Assembly (NCBI RefSeq): GCF_003049505.1
Contig: NZ_PYWN01000096.1
Span: forward strand, 1-32,931
Direction: 5' to 3'
DNA from: Metasolibacillus meyeri
Lineage (GTDB): Bacteria > Bacillota > Bacilli > Bacillales_A > Planococcaceae
Length of the DNA: 32,931 nucleotides
In this document: positions 15,717 to 23,123 of the stretch, piece after piece
Position numbering within the stretch: position 1 is the stretch's first letter
How the letters are laid out: every line of letters starts with the position of its first letter
Notes under the pieces: generated by a model
Databases searched by the model: none
What the model was told of the DNA's origin: nothing
Seen by the model: only the letters and a program-made list of their open reading frames with translations
Made by a program: the position numbers and the translations under genes

Positions 15717-16967
15717 TTATTGTGTAATATGCTCATACGCTTGTAATATGAATTGCTTATCTAATGTCTCTTTAAACTCCTTCACACCGTCCATTGCGTA
15801 CAATATATCCCGCTTCGCATTTTCGATATCGCCTTCCTCGTAAGAACAAAGCGCTCGAACGGCATAAGAGCGATAAATAATGGCTAAATCTATCGGATGG
15901 ATTGTCGCTTCTGGTACAAACAATGTAGCTAAACATTTTTTTGCTTCGTCATATTGTTTTAACTGCCAATGCGCATAAGCATATTCTCCGTTAATAAATA
16001 ACATTGCATGTTTTAAAGCGTCTTCAGGTAGATTGCTATTGTCGATTGGTAGCGCTAGTGCTTTAGGATAATCTTGCTCAATTCGATTGATATAAAACAA
16101 TGTAGTCAAAGAATGCAATATTTCATCAAAAGGGTTTTCGAAAAGTTCCATAAATAGTCTTAATTTGTTTAAGTAATATTTACTTTTCTCAGCATCGCCC
16201 TTTGAGCAATTGATGAAAAATAACAAACGGTAAAAATCATTAAAACGATATAAAATGCCTTTTTCCTTTGTTATATTTAAGGCTAAATTTAAATATTCCT
16301 CCATTTTCTGATCGTTATTTGCTGCAGCATAAATAACAGTTAAATTGTAATAGTAGTCAAGCTTTTCAAAATCACCAATTAAATAATTATAACGTTCTAT
16401 ATATTGTTTACCTTCTAATAAATAATCAAGCGCTTGTTCAAGTTGATGCTGTTCAAATTTGATGCCACCTAGACGAGTGAAGCATTCTAACACTTTAGAA
16501 TAAGCATGAATATTTTCATACATTTTAGCTAAAGGTAAAAATGGCTCGATAGAACGATCAATGTTTAATAAATAACGTACTAACAAATAAAGTTCTAGTA
16601 ATCGTACTTCTTCATAATTGGCCCCTTTTAAGTTTCCTGACTGCACTAAAGGGTGTATCAACTGTAGTAACTCTTGTCCCTTTATTCCACGCTGTTCTTT
16701 ATTAAACTCCTTTTTAAATTGTGAATATAACTGTTCTACCTGCATGAAAGTTTCATGTACCTGCTTGTTATCCTCTGATTGTATTAATTCAGCAACATCA
16801 ATTTCAAGCTGACTCGCAATATATTGTAAGCTCTCCATCGAAGGCTGCGCTTTGCCATTTTCGATTAAACTGAGCATGCCTTTTGTTAGACGATCCCCTG
16901 CTACTTGTGCCAACGTCATTTTACGCTCTTTGCGTAGCTCTTTTATTTTTGTACCTATATTCAACAT
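15717..16967 (-). CDS. XRE-family regulator with long TPR domain, divergent from an MFS exporter
   Basis: This is a 416-residue regulator. A helix-turn-helix lies at about residues 6-62 (IKELRKERKMTLAQVAG, KGMLSLIENGKAQPS, LQYIASQLEI). About 350 residues of tetratricopeptide-type helices follow, with repeats such as YSKVLECFTRLGGIKFEQ and YAYAHWQLKQYDEAKKCL. The architecture is that of helix-turn-helix/TPR regulators that respond to a bound peptide or protein. The start has GAGGTG at normal spacing. It is transcribed away from the MFS gene at 17167, and the shared 199-base region contains three equally spaced inverted repeats, so it probably controls the exporter and itself. The ligand is unknown. 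Confidence 0.88.
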   Translation of the reverse strand: MLNIGTKIKELRKERKMTLAQVAGDRLTKGMLSLIENGKAQPSMESLQYIASQLEIDVAELIQSEDNKQVHETFMQVEQLYSQFKKEFNKEQRGIKGQELLQLIHPLVQSGNLKGANYEEVRLLELYLLVRYLLNIDRSIEPFLPLAKMYENIHAYSKVLECFTRLGGIKFEQHQLEQALDYLLEGKQYIERYNYLIGDFEKLDYYYNLTVIYAAANNDQKMEEYLNLALNITKEKGILYRFNDFYRLLFFINCSKGDAEKSKYYLNKLRLFMELFENPFDEILHSLTTLFYINRIEQDYPKALALPIDNSNLPEDALKHAMLFINGEYAYAHWQLKQYDEAKKCLATLFVPEATIHPIDLAIIYRSYAVRALCSYEEGDIENAKRDILYAMDGVKEFKETLDKQFILQAYEHITQ

Positions 16968-16990
16968 AAGGTCTCACCTCTCTATATGTA

Positions 16991-16999
16991 ATTATAGCA
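16991..16999 (-). promoter_or_regulatory. Extended -10 promoter of the XRE-TPR gene
   Basis: On the minus strand TGCTATAAT provides a perfect -10 with the TG extension. No good -35 is visible at 16-18 bases, as is common for extended -10 promoters. Inverted repeat 1 (17024-17040) lies just upstream of where the -35 would be. Confidence 0.5.
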
Positions 17000-17023
17000 A
17001 ATAAACGAATTACGGGATATTAA

Positions 17024-17040
17024 ATTTAATTAAATTAAAC
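17024..17040. promoter_or_regulatory. Inverted repeat 1 of the phased operator array
   Basis: ATTTAATT-A-AATTAAAC is a 17-bp dyad with one mismatched pair. It is next to the regulator's own promoter. The same sequence recurs 54 and 108 bases later. Confidence 0.55.
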
Positions 17041-17077
17041 AAATTGAGCTGTGGTAGGGTGGATTTTTGAATATATT

Positions 17078-17094
17078 TTTAAATTTAATTAAAC
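17078..17094. promoter_or_regulatory. Inverted repeat 2 of the phased operator array
   Basis: The right arm AATTAAAC is perfect and the left arm matches 6 of 8 positions. It starts exactly 54 bases after repeat 1 and ends 6 bases before the -35 of the MFS promoter. Confidence 0.45.
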
Positions 17095-17100
17095 TTTTTG

Positions 17101-17129
17101 TTGCTTTCTGAAAATTCTTGGTTTACAAT
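17101..17129 (+). promoter_or_regulatory. Likely sigma-A promoter of the MFS exporter
   Basis: TTGCTT (17101-17106) and TACAAT (17124-17129) are spaced by 17 bases. Repeat 2 abuts the -35 and repeat 3 covers the expected start site near 17136. Confidence 0.6.
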
Positions 17130-17131
17130 AA

Positions 17132-17148
17132 GTTTAATTAAATTAAAC
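17132..17148. promoter_or_regulatory. Inverted repeat 3 of the phased operator array
   Basis: GTTTAATT-A-AATTAAAC is a perfect 17-bp dyad that begins exactly 54 bases after repeat 2. It overlaps the predicted transcription start of the exporter, a classic repressor position. Confidence 0.6.
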
Positions 17149-17166
17149 AAAAGGGTGTGGAACAAA

Positions 17167-18462
17167 ATGGATGGAAAATTAAAATATAAGAAATCAACTT
17201 ATCATTTGTACACGTTTTTAGTAAGTAAAATGATTGGTTCGCTTGGTTCAAGCGTGTATACATTTGGTATAAGTATGTACATTTTATCGATGACAGGGTC
17301 ATCTTTAAGCTTTGCTACAAATCTTTTATTCAGCATTGTACCAAGAACGATTATTTCTCCAATCGCAGGACTAATAGGGGATAAAGTGCCAAGAAAATGG
17401 CTTGTACTTGGTGGGCAGGCAGGCGTTATTTTAACAGTCAGTATACTGTTACTTTATACATGGACTGCGGGGCTATCTTTACCAGCCATTTACGTAGCAA
17501 CATTGTTTAATAGTATCTTTAGCTCGTTTTCTAGCGTAGCATTTTCAGCTTCCATCTCAAATTTAGTGGATGAGGAACGCCTTCAAAAGGCGATGAGCTT
17601 TAATCAACTATCGTTCTCAGTATCAGGTATTGGTGGACCGATTGTAGGTGGAATGTTATTTGGTTTTGCCTCAATGGAAGTATTTTTACTTGTTTTTATT
17701 AGTGCAGCAATCATTACACTATTATTAGAGTCAACGATGAATTTTACATTATATAAAAAGCCTGTAGTAGCATCTGCACAAAAAGAAACGATGCTGCAAA
17801 GCTTTAAAGCAGGATTTGTCTATTTAAAAACAAAGCCTGTTGTACGTGCCATTTTATGGACAGCATTATGGTTAAATTTATTTTTCACTTGCTTGAGTGT
17901 AGGTATCGGTTTTGTGTTGTTAACAAATTTGAAATTCCAGCCACAATTAATTGGCTTCATCGAGGCGGCAGCAGCGATTGGTATGTTGATAACAGCTATT
18001 TATTTAGCTACTCGTAGCAATTTAAAATTCCCATTGGTCGTTGTTAAACGATCAACGCTATTAATGGCAATATCCGTTATTTTGGTGGCAGTACCGTTGC
18101 TATTTAGCTGGTCAAATACGGTCAACTTTATTTATTACTTAGTGCTAATGTTTGTTGCTGGTGGATTCGGTGTTACGACGAACACACCAATAGGGGTTAT
18201 TATGCAAACATCCGTAGATGAGGAGTACAAAGGGCGCGTATTTGGTATCGTGGAAATGATGGCAATGAGCATGATGCCAATAGGAACGTTAATATACGGC
18301 GTTTTATACGATATTATTCCAGCACAATATGTTTTAATTGTCAGTGGTACGATTTTAATAGCAATCGTTTTAATATTACTGCGTGGTTCTGTTATTAGAA
18401 TGGCACATCCAGAGTTAGAGGATAAAAGGAAATTGAATATTTTAGAGGAAGTAGAAGGGTGA
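17167..18462 (+). CDS. MFS exporter of the MefA-like (drug efflux) type
   Basis: This is a proton-driven efflux carrier of the major facilitator superfamily. The 431-residue protein has about 12 membrane segments, with the loop motif GLIGDKVPRKWLV between segments 2 and 3. The C-terminal stretch EEYKGRVFGIVEMMAMSMMPIG is typical of the macrolide-efflux-like group. I chose ATG at 17167 because AAGGGTG is just upstream; the longer frame from TTG at 17098 would begin inside the promoter. It is divergent from and probably controlled by the XRE-TPR regulator. A related carrier lies at 30553. The substrate is unknown. Confidence 0.87.
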   Translation: MDGKLKYKKSTYHLYTFLVSKMIGSLGSSVYTFGISMYILSMTGSSLSFATNLLFSIVPRTIISPIAGLIGDKVPRKWLVLGGQAGVILTVSILLLYTWTAGLSLPAIYVATLFNSIFSSFSSVAFSASISNLVDEERLQKAMSFNQLSFSVSGIGGPIVGGMLFGFASMEVFLLVFISAAIITLLLESTMNFTLYKKPVVASAQKETMLQSFKAGFVYLKTKPVVRAILWTALWLNLFFTCLSVGIGFVLLTNLKFQPQLIGFIEAAAAIGMLITAIYLATRSNLKFPLVVVKRSTLLMAISVILVAVPLLFSWSNTVNFIYYLVLMFVAGGFGVTTNTPIGVIMQTSVDEEYKGRVFGIVEMMAMSMMPIGTLIYGVLYDIIPAQYVLIVSGTILIAIVLILLRGSVIRMAHPELEDKRKLNILEEVEG

Positions 18463-18478
18463 ATGCCCTTCTTTTTTC
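18453..18478 (+). terminator. Intrinsic terminator overlapping the MFS stop codon
   Basis: AGAAGGG (18453-18459) pairs with CCCTTCT (18466-18472), followed by a T-run. The TGA stop sits in the loop. Confidence 0.8.
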
Positions 18479-18489
18479 TTTGGAAATAG

Positions 18490-18518
18490 TTGTATAAAAT
18501 GCAAGATTGCATTATAAT
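18490..18518 (+). promoter_or_regulatory. Sigma-A promoter with a palindrome in its spacer
   Basis: TTGTAT (18490-18495) and TATAAT (18513-18518) are spaced by 17 bases. The spacer contains the exact dyad ATGCAA-GA-TTGCAT (18499-18512), a position where a bound repressor would block RNA polymerase. Confidence 0.6.
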
Positions 18519-18551
18519 ATAGAGAACGTATATTCTGTTTGGGGGTTGATT

Positions 18552-19865
18552 ATGAATCATCTGCAGTTAAAGGAACGAGCACTATGTATTGCAAAGCCAC
18601 CACAGCATTTTCAATTAATATTTGAAGAAATTAATGGACAACCAGGTGAAGAATCTTTATTTGTTTGGGAAGACAATCAAGAGAGTATAGAAGTACAGCT
18701 AGATTACGATGGGATAATCACACGCTATGCTATTTCAAAGGAAAGCTATGAGGTGCCAGTGGATAAAGAAATATCGCAAGAGGAAAGGCGCAAGCTTGCG
18801 GATCAATTTTTGCTACAGTACTATCCAAAGGCTTCAGCTGACCTTACTTTTTATAAGTCTAAGTTGATGGATGAAATCGAGGAATTTTGTTATGGGCAGC
18901 TTGTAATGGATTTACCGCTAGCAAATGCAGGGATTTTCCTTACTCTTGATAAGGCAGGGAATTTAGTTGGGTTAATGAATATGGGGAAATTGCAGGTACC
19001 TGAAATTCCTAAAAAACTTGTTGATAAAAATGCTTTATATGACAATGCTAAAAAACATCTACGCATGCGCTTAGCAATTGCTGAAATTGCAGGACAACTA
19101 CGTCTTATTTATGAGCTGGACGATGTATATCCAATTTATCAGGCTGATATTTTAGAGCCTGTTATATATGAACATAGATGTAACAGGCACTATGACGTAT
19201 TACCACCATTAAGGGCAAACTCTAGCAAATCGCTGGAGGAAATATTAGGGATAGGTAGCGAGATGCAAGTAATTGATGAAAGTAGATATAACAATGTGAA
19301 AAGGATTGTTTGGGCTGAGGGAAAAGAAGAGGGTTTATACGAGGATACGGTTCATGCAAGGACAGATACAAATACAGGTCAGCTTTTAGCGATGAGATGG
19401 TTTAAAGAGCGACAAGGTAATTTGCAGCTTAACGATGAGGAAGCGTTGCAGAAGGCGATAGCATTTTTACAGCTCGTTGCGCCTGAAATGTATCCTTATT
19501 TACAGTTGGAAATAGAGGAGAGGGTACAATCTCCTAGATTTATATTCCGTTTAATAACAGCACAAAATATTAAAACACATTTTAGAGTAGCTGTGGCGAT
19601 TAATTATTCGACAGGTGATGTGGAGTCTTATCATAGTGGACGTATTGATATGAGTAAATTACACCAAATGCCCATCATACCAACTATTTCAGCGCAACAA
19701 GCGAGGGAGATATTCTTGGAGCATATAGATTTTCGCTTAGCATGGAGGATGGGCAATGAAATGGGTAGCTCTGTACTGATGTATGATTGCTATGATCAAA
19801 AAACAGGGCAAGAGCTAGGTTATATTGATGCGTTAGATGGTACAGTGATCACATTTCAAGATTAA
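18552..19865 (+). CDS. YcdB/YcdC-repeat-like protein of unknown function
   Basis: This is a 437-residue protein without a signal peptide or membrane segment. It seems to contain two related units: an N-terminal one with SQEERRKLADQFLLQYYPKA and a C-terminal one with LNDEEALQKAIAFLQLVAPE, each followed by beta-rich sequence. This layout resembles the YcdB/YcdC repeated domain (DUF4901) of Bacillus, but I cannot verify the match. ATG at 18552 was chosen because GGGGGT is 6-7 bases upstream; an in-frame ATG at 18507 lies inside the promoter. The next gene, tag, starts 12 bases after the stop with its own AAGGAGGAG, so the two and the NTF2-like gene form one operon. No function is proposed. Confidence 0.65.
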   Translation: MNHLQLKERALCIAKPPQHFQLIFEEINGQPGEESLFVWEDNQESIEVQLDYDGIITRYAISKESYEVPVDKEISQEERRKLADQFLLQYYPKASADLTFYKSKLMDEIEEFCYGQLVMDLPLANAGIFLTLDKAGNLVGLMNMGKLQVPEIPKKLVDKNALYDNAKKHLRMRLAIAEIAGQLRLIYELDDVYPIYQADILEPVIYEHRCNRHYDVLPPLRANSSKSLEEILGIGSEMQVIDESRYNNVKRIVWAEGKEEGLYEDTVHARTDTNTGQLLAMRWFKERQGNLQLNDEEALQKAIAFLQLVAPEMYPYLQLEIEERVQSPRFIFRLITAQNIKTHFRVAVAINYSTGDVESYHSGRIDMSKLHQMPIIPTISAQQAREIFLEHIDFRLAWRMGNEMGSSVLMYDCYDQKTGQELGYIDALDGTVITFQD

Positions 19866-19877
19866 GGAGGAGTTATT

Positions 19878-20447
19878 ATGCAGCGTTGTGGATGGGTAAA
19901 ATTAGACGAACCATTATATGTAGAATATCATGATAAGGAATGGGGGAAACCTGTTTATGATGACCAAAAGCTTTTTGAAATGATTTGTCTGGAAGGAGCA
20001 CAGGCAGGATTAAGCTGGTGGACGATTTTACAAAAGCGTGAAGGCTATCGTGAAGCCTTTGATGACTTTAATGCTGAGAAAATTGTTCAATATACAGATG
20101 AAAAATTAGCTGAATTAAAGGAAGATACACGCATTGTGCGCAATCGCTTGAAAATTGCTAGCGTTGTGACAAATGCACAAGCTTATTTGCACATGCAGGA
20201 GCAGCATGGCTCTTTTTCCAACTATATTTGGCAATTTGTTGATCATCAGCCGATGATTAATCAGTGGAAAACACTTGCGGAAGTTCCTGTCACAACAGTA
20301 ATTAGCGATCAAATGAGCAAGCAATTAAAAAAAGATGGCTTTAAATTTGTGGGAAGTACAATTTGTTATTCCTTTATGCAGGCAGTAGGCATGGTGAATG
20401 ATCATGTGCAGGATTGCCTGTGTTATGAGGGAGAGGCAAATGAATAA
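19878..20447 (+). CDS. tag: DNA-3-methyladenine glycosylase I
   Basis: This is a base-excision repair enzyme that removes 3-methyladenine from alkylated DNA. The 189-residue protein has the Tag zinc site: Cys4 and His18 at the N-terminus with His176 and Cys180 near the end. It also has the opening RCGWVKLDEPLYVEYHDKEW and the active-site stretch LEGAQAGLSW, with Glu39 in place of the family's catalytic Glu. AAGGAGGAG precedes the ATG. Its 3' end overlaps the next ORF by 8 bases. Confidence 0.95.
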   Translation: MQRCGWVKLDEPLYVEYHDKEWGKPVYDDQKLFEMICLEGAQAGLSWWTILQKREGYREAFDDFNAEKIVQYTDEKLAELKEDTRIVRNRLKIASVVTNAQAYLHMQEQHGSFSNYIWQFVDHQPMINQWKTLAEVPVTTVISDQMSKQLKKDGFKFVGSTICYSFMQAVGMVNDHVQDCLCYEGEANE

Positions 20448-20808
20448 TTCATATGAGCAAGCATTGGAAAACTATATCGAGGCTACCAATTCACATCATT
20501 TCGCTAATGTTAAACAATTGCTTCATCCAAATGCGGTTTATTGGTTCACAAATAAAAGCTGTACAACAATAACTGAAATACAACATTATTTTGAAAATGC
20601 TTGGGAAACAATTAAAGAAGAGGTCTATGAGGCAAAGGATGTTCAATGGCTTGTGACAAATCAAGACACAGCTACTTGCCTGTATACTTACTGCTACTCA
20701 GGTTATTATGAAGGAGAGTATGTTTCTGGACAAGGTAGGGCGACGAATATTTTTGTCAAAAATGAGCAGAATGAATGGAAGCTGATACATGAGCATTTAA
20801 GTAGTTGA
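20440..20808 (+). CDS. NTF2-like (SnoaL-type fold) protein
   Basis: This is a 122-residue soluble protein that looks like an NTF2-like cone fold. The opening helix YEQALENYIEATNSHHFANVK is followed by LLHPNAVYWF, ITEIQHYFENAW and beta strands ending in GRATNIFVKNEQNEWKLIHEHLS. Such folds serve as small enzymes or binding proteins, and no catalytic residue can be assigned. The ATG at 20440 lies inside the last codons of tag with GGGAGAGG just before it, so translation is coupled. A terminator follows. Confidence 0.7.
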   Translation: MNNSYEQALENYIEATNSHHFANVKQLLHPNAVYWFTNKSCTTITEIQHYFENAWETIKEEVYEAKDVQWLVTNQDTATCLYTYCYSGYYEGEYVSGQGRATNIFVKNEQNEWKLIHEHLSS

Positions 20809-20821
20809 TTTAAATGATAAT

Positions 20822-20865
20822 GCCTACAAATAGCACTGCTAATAGTAGGCTTTGTATTTTTTTTA
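20822..20865 (+). terminator. Intrinsic terminator ending the tag operon
   Basis: GCCTAC (20822-20827) pairs with GTAGGC (20845-20850) around a 17-base loop, followed by TTTGTATTTTTTTT. Confidence 0.7.
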
Positions 20866-20870
20866 TTGAA

Positions 20871-20889
20871 ATGACTGAATGTCATTCAT
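20871..20889. promoter_or_regulatory. TetR operator copy 1, upstream of the tetR-family gene
   Basis: ATGACTGAA-T-GTCATTCAT is an imperfect 19-bp dyad ending 6 bases before the -35 of the regulator's promoter. It matches the perfect copy at 21561-21579 in 16 of 19 positions. Confidence 0.65.
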
Positions 20890-20895
20890 TTTTTC

Positions 20896-20924
20896 TTGAC
20901 TATCTATTTAGAGGTATATATACT
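20896..20924 (+). promoter_or_regulatory. Sigma-A promoter of the tetR-family gene
   Basis: TTGACT (20896-20901) and TATACT (20919-20924) are spaced by 17 bases. A second TATAAT at 20924-20929 is less well spaced. Confidence 0.6.
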
Positions 20925-20957
20925 ATAATCAAGCAGTATAAAGGAGAGGGATATTAA

Positions 20958-21536
20958 ATGTCGAAGAAAGAAAAAATTGTGCAAGCCGCGATTTCTGTAT
21001 TTCGTGAAAATGGCATTGCAAAAACAAAGGTATCCGATATCGTAAAAGCTGCTGGTATCGCACAAGGAACATTTTACTTATATTTCCCATCATTGCTTTC
21101 TATCATGCCTGCTATTGCGAAGGAAATGGTAGATAAAATGGAAGAGGTAGTAGAGCAAAAGGTAGAGAAGGACGCTTCATTTGAAGAGCAAATCGTCCAA
21201 GTTGTTGATGCAATTTTTGATTTGGTGGAGGAGCATAAGGATATATTCGCTATTATTTATGCTGGTATTGCACAAACGGAGCATATAAAAGAGTGGGAGA
21301 ATATCTATGCCCCGTTTTATGAATGGATGCACGAATTTTTAGAGAGTGCACAGCAACAAGGAATGATAAGACTTTCTTTTAATGTGAAGCAAGGAGCAAA
21401 AATTGTAATTGGATTGATAGAAGTTGCTGCTGAACAAATTTTCTTATATGACGAAAGCACTGCTGAATCTGTCCAAGAGCAAAAAACAATACTTCTAGAC
21501 TTTTTATATAATGCATTAGGAATGCGCCATGTTTAA
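20958..21536 (+). CDS. TetR-family repressor, likely controls itself and the SMR pair
   Basis: This is a one-component repressor of 192 residues. The N-terminal helix-turn-helix at about residues 5-50 is clear (IVQAAISVFRENGIAKTKVSDI, AGIAQGTFYLYFPS). The rest is a helical ligand-binding and dimer domain, with no family beyond TetR recognised. AAGGAGAGG precedes the ATG. Near-identical 19-bp dyads lie upstream of this gene and between it and the following SMR exporter genes. This strongly suggests that it represses both and is released by an exporter substrate, as with QacR and similar regulators. Confidence 0.92.
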   Translation: MSKKEKIVQAAISVFRENGIAKTKVSDIVKAAGIAQGTFYLYFPSLLSIMPAIAKEMVDKMEEVVEQKVEKDASFEEQIVQVVDAIFDLVEEHKDIFAIIYAGIAQTEHIKEWENIYAPFYEWMHEFLESAQQQGMIRLSFNVKQGAKIVIGLIEVAAEQIFLYDESTAESVQEQKTILLDFLYNALGMRHV

Positions 21537-21550
21537 GTGGCGTTTTAATT
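21525..21550 (+). terminator. Weak terminator overlapping the tetR stop
   Basis: CGCCA (21525-21529) pairs with TGGCG (21538-21542) and is followed by TTTTAATTTT. The short stem makes it uncertain. Confidence 0.4.
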
Positions 21551-21560
21551 TTAAACGAAA

Positions 21561-21579
21561 ATGACTGACAGTCAGTCAT
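21561..21579. promoter_or_regulatory. TetR operator copy 2, upstream of the SMR exporter genes
   Basis: ATGACTGAC-A-GTCAGTCAT is a perfect 19-bp inverted repeat 139 bases before the first SMR gene. A weak promoter (TTGTAA near 21590, AGATAAT near 21615) follows directly. Confidence 0.7.
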
Positions 21580-21717
21580 TTGTGAAGGTTTGTAATAGGC
21601 ATTTAAATTTAGCTAGATAATTTTGTTTCCCCATATGTGTGCGGATAAGGAGGAAGTTGAATTCAAAATTATGCAGTAATAATGCATGAAATACAATTAA
21701 TTTAAGAAAGGAAATTT

Positions 21718-22071
21718 ATGATGAGAAAATCTTGGTTATATGTAGGCTTAACGGCTTTATTTGAGTTGTTTTGGGTGTTTGGATTTAATGTTGCGAGTAT
21801 CTGGTGGCATTGGGGTATTGTTATAGGAATTATAATGATAGATTTTTATTTTCTATCTAAGGCATGTGAAAAGTTGCCAACAGGAACAGTGTATGCGATT
21901 TTTGCTGGGGCAGGAACAATCGGTACAGCATTAATGGATATATTTATCTTTGATGGGGAGTTCAGCTTAATTAAAAGTGTATTCATGGTTATTTTAGTTG
22001 CAGGTGTAATTGGATTGAAGCTTGCTGATAATTTATCAGAAGAAAAAATGGAAGAAGGAGTGCAAGGATAA
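21718..22071 (+). CDS. SMR-family efflux subunit 1
   Basis: This is one half of a likely heterodimeric small multidrug resistance exporter. It has four membrane segments in 117 residues, with the essential membrane Glu in segment 1 (LTALFELFWVFGFN, Glu16) and the family's LPTGTVYAIFAGAGTIG in segment 3. Two ATG codons are adjacent (21718 and 21721), and AGAAAGGA suits either. Its TAA overlaps the ATG of the second SMR gene (TAATG). Paired unequal SMR subunits occur in YkkCD- and EbrAB-type pumps. No ykkC guanidine riboswitch was recognised upstream. Control is more likely by the TetR operator. Confidence 0.9.
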   Translation: MMRKSWLYVGLTALFELFWVFGFNVASIWWHWGIVIGIIMIDFYFLSKACEKLPTGTVYAIFAGAGTIGTALMDIFIFDGEFSLIKSVFMVILVAGVIGLKLADNLSEEKMEEGVQG

Positions 22072-22385
22072 TGGGCTGGTTATTCATTTTGATTGCAGCA
22101 ATGGCTGAAATTGTTGGTGTTGTAGGCTTACGTTTCTATAGTCAAAAGAAAACATTGCGTAATTTGCTTATTTATATAGGAGGCTTCGGTACATCTTTCG
22201 CCTTTCTATATGCATCATTCAATTATTTACAACTAAGTATTGCCTATGTCGTTTGGGTTGGTATAGGTACATTAGGGGCGGTACTTGTGAATATGATTTT
22301 TTTTGGTGAATCTAAAAATTTTGCACGTATAGCAAGTATTGTTGCGATTATTATCGGTGTTGCAGGGTTAAAAGCATTTGCATAA
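22071..22385 (+). CDS. SMR-family efflux subunit 2
   Basis: This is the second, 104-residue SMR subunit with four membrane segments and Glu13 in segment 1 (IAAMAEIVGVVGLRF). The segment 3 sequence AYVVWVGIGTLGAVLV is typical. Its start overlaps the stop of subunit 1, so both are made in step, as expected for a heterodimer. A strong terminator ends the operon. The substrate is probably cationic (drug, guanidinium-like or quaternary ammonium) but is not known. Confidence 0.92.
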   Translation: MGWLFILIAAMAEIVGVVGLRFYSQKKTLRNLLIYIGGFGTSFAFLYASFNYLQLSIAYVVWVGIGTLGAVLVNMIFFGESKNFARIASIVAIIIGVAGLKAFA

Positions 22386-22395
22386 CTATTCAAAT

Positions 22396-22446
22396 AAAAC
22401 GTATGAAATCATAGTAAAGGTCTTGATTTCATACGTTTTTATTTTA
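22396..22446 (+). terminator. Intrinsic terminator after the SMR pair
   Basis: A 16-base arm (22396-22411) is exactly complementary to 22424-22439, followed by a T-rich tail. Confidence 0.85.
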
Positions 22447-22571
22447 CTATTGTTGCTAAAATAAATCATTCAGCTATGTACAAAATACCCTTACTTACAT
22501 ATTAATCATTACTTTCTACCTATTTAGAAATTCTTTAGTATTTGTAAACATTAATTATAGGGGGCTGTGTC

Positions 22572-23122
22572 ATGCAATTGGAGCAACTAAAGCAGGAGTT
22601 TTTAATTATAAATGAATCAATTTATTTTGATGAACATCAATATTTGCGTGAGCAAACAAATAATGCTACACGTGTTCAGTTATTTATAGAACAAGCAGAG
22701 AGGTTGTTACAGAATACAGAGAGTGATGAGGAACAGTATTATTTGTTGGTCATTGCTATCGTATTTTAAATCAAGCAAACAAGGCAATTTATTACTTAGA
22801 ACAGTGTTTAAAAAAGGTAGAAGCAAACCCACAGCGAAAAATGATTACGCTTATTCGGTTAGGTGAAGCATATAAATATAACAGTCAGCATAATGAAGCA
22901 TTACAATTATTTGAAGATGCACAAGCAATCCAAAGAGCGCACAAAATTGAAAATTACGAGGATTTTATTTATCAGCATAAAGCGAAATGTTTAATGGAAC
23001 TAGGAGACAATGCTCAAGCAAAAGAATTTTTAAAATCGGCTTTGGCAATCCGAAAAGATAAAGGTGTAGAATCGTTAATTACATCTACAGAGAGAGCTTT
23101 ACAGCTATTAGAGGAGGGATAA
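22572..23122 (+). pseudogene. TPR protein gene split by a one-base frameshift
   Basis: From the ATG at 22572, which has GGGGGCTG upstream, the frame runs 65 codons and stops at 22767-22769. Changing frame just before the stop, at about 22745-22750 (TTGTTGGTCAT), gives HCYRILNQANKAIYYLEQCL. That frame then continues unbroken through 22841 to 23122. One extra G would join the parts into a 183-residue protein with two or more tetratricopeptide-like repeats (AIYYLEQCLKKV, GEAYKYNSQHNEALQLFEDA, KCLMELGDNAQAKEFLKSAL). The stop lies 1 base before the S66 peptidase start, so it is the first gene of that operon. Both halves keep good coding character, so the break is recent or a read error. TPR proteins are scaffolds, and no specific role is visible. 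Confidence 0.8.
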
Positions 23123-23123
23123 A

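Noticed and set aside
21580-21717. ykkC-type guanidine riboswitch before the SMR genes
   Set aside because: None of the conserved ykkC core bases I know are present. A perfect TetR operator explains regulation better.
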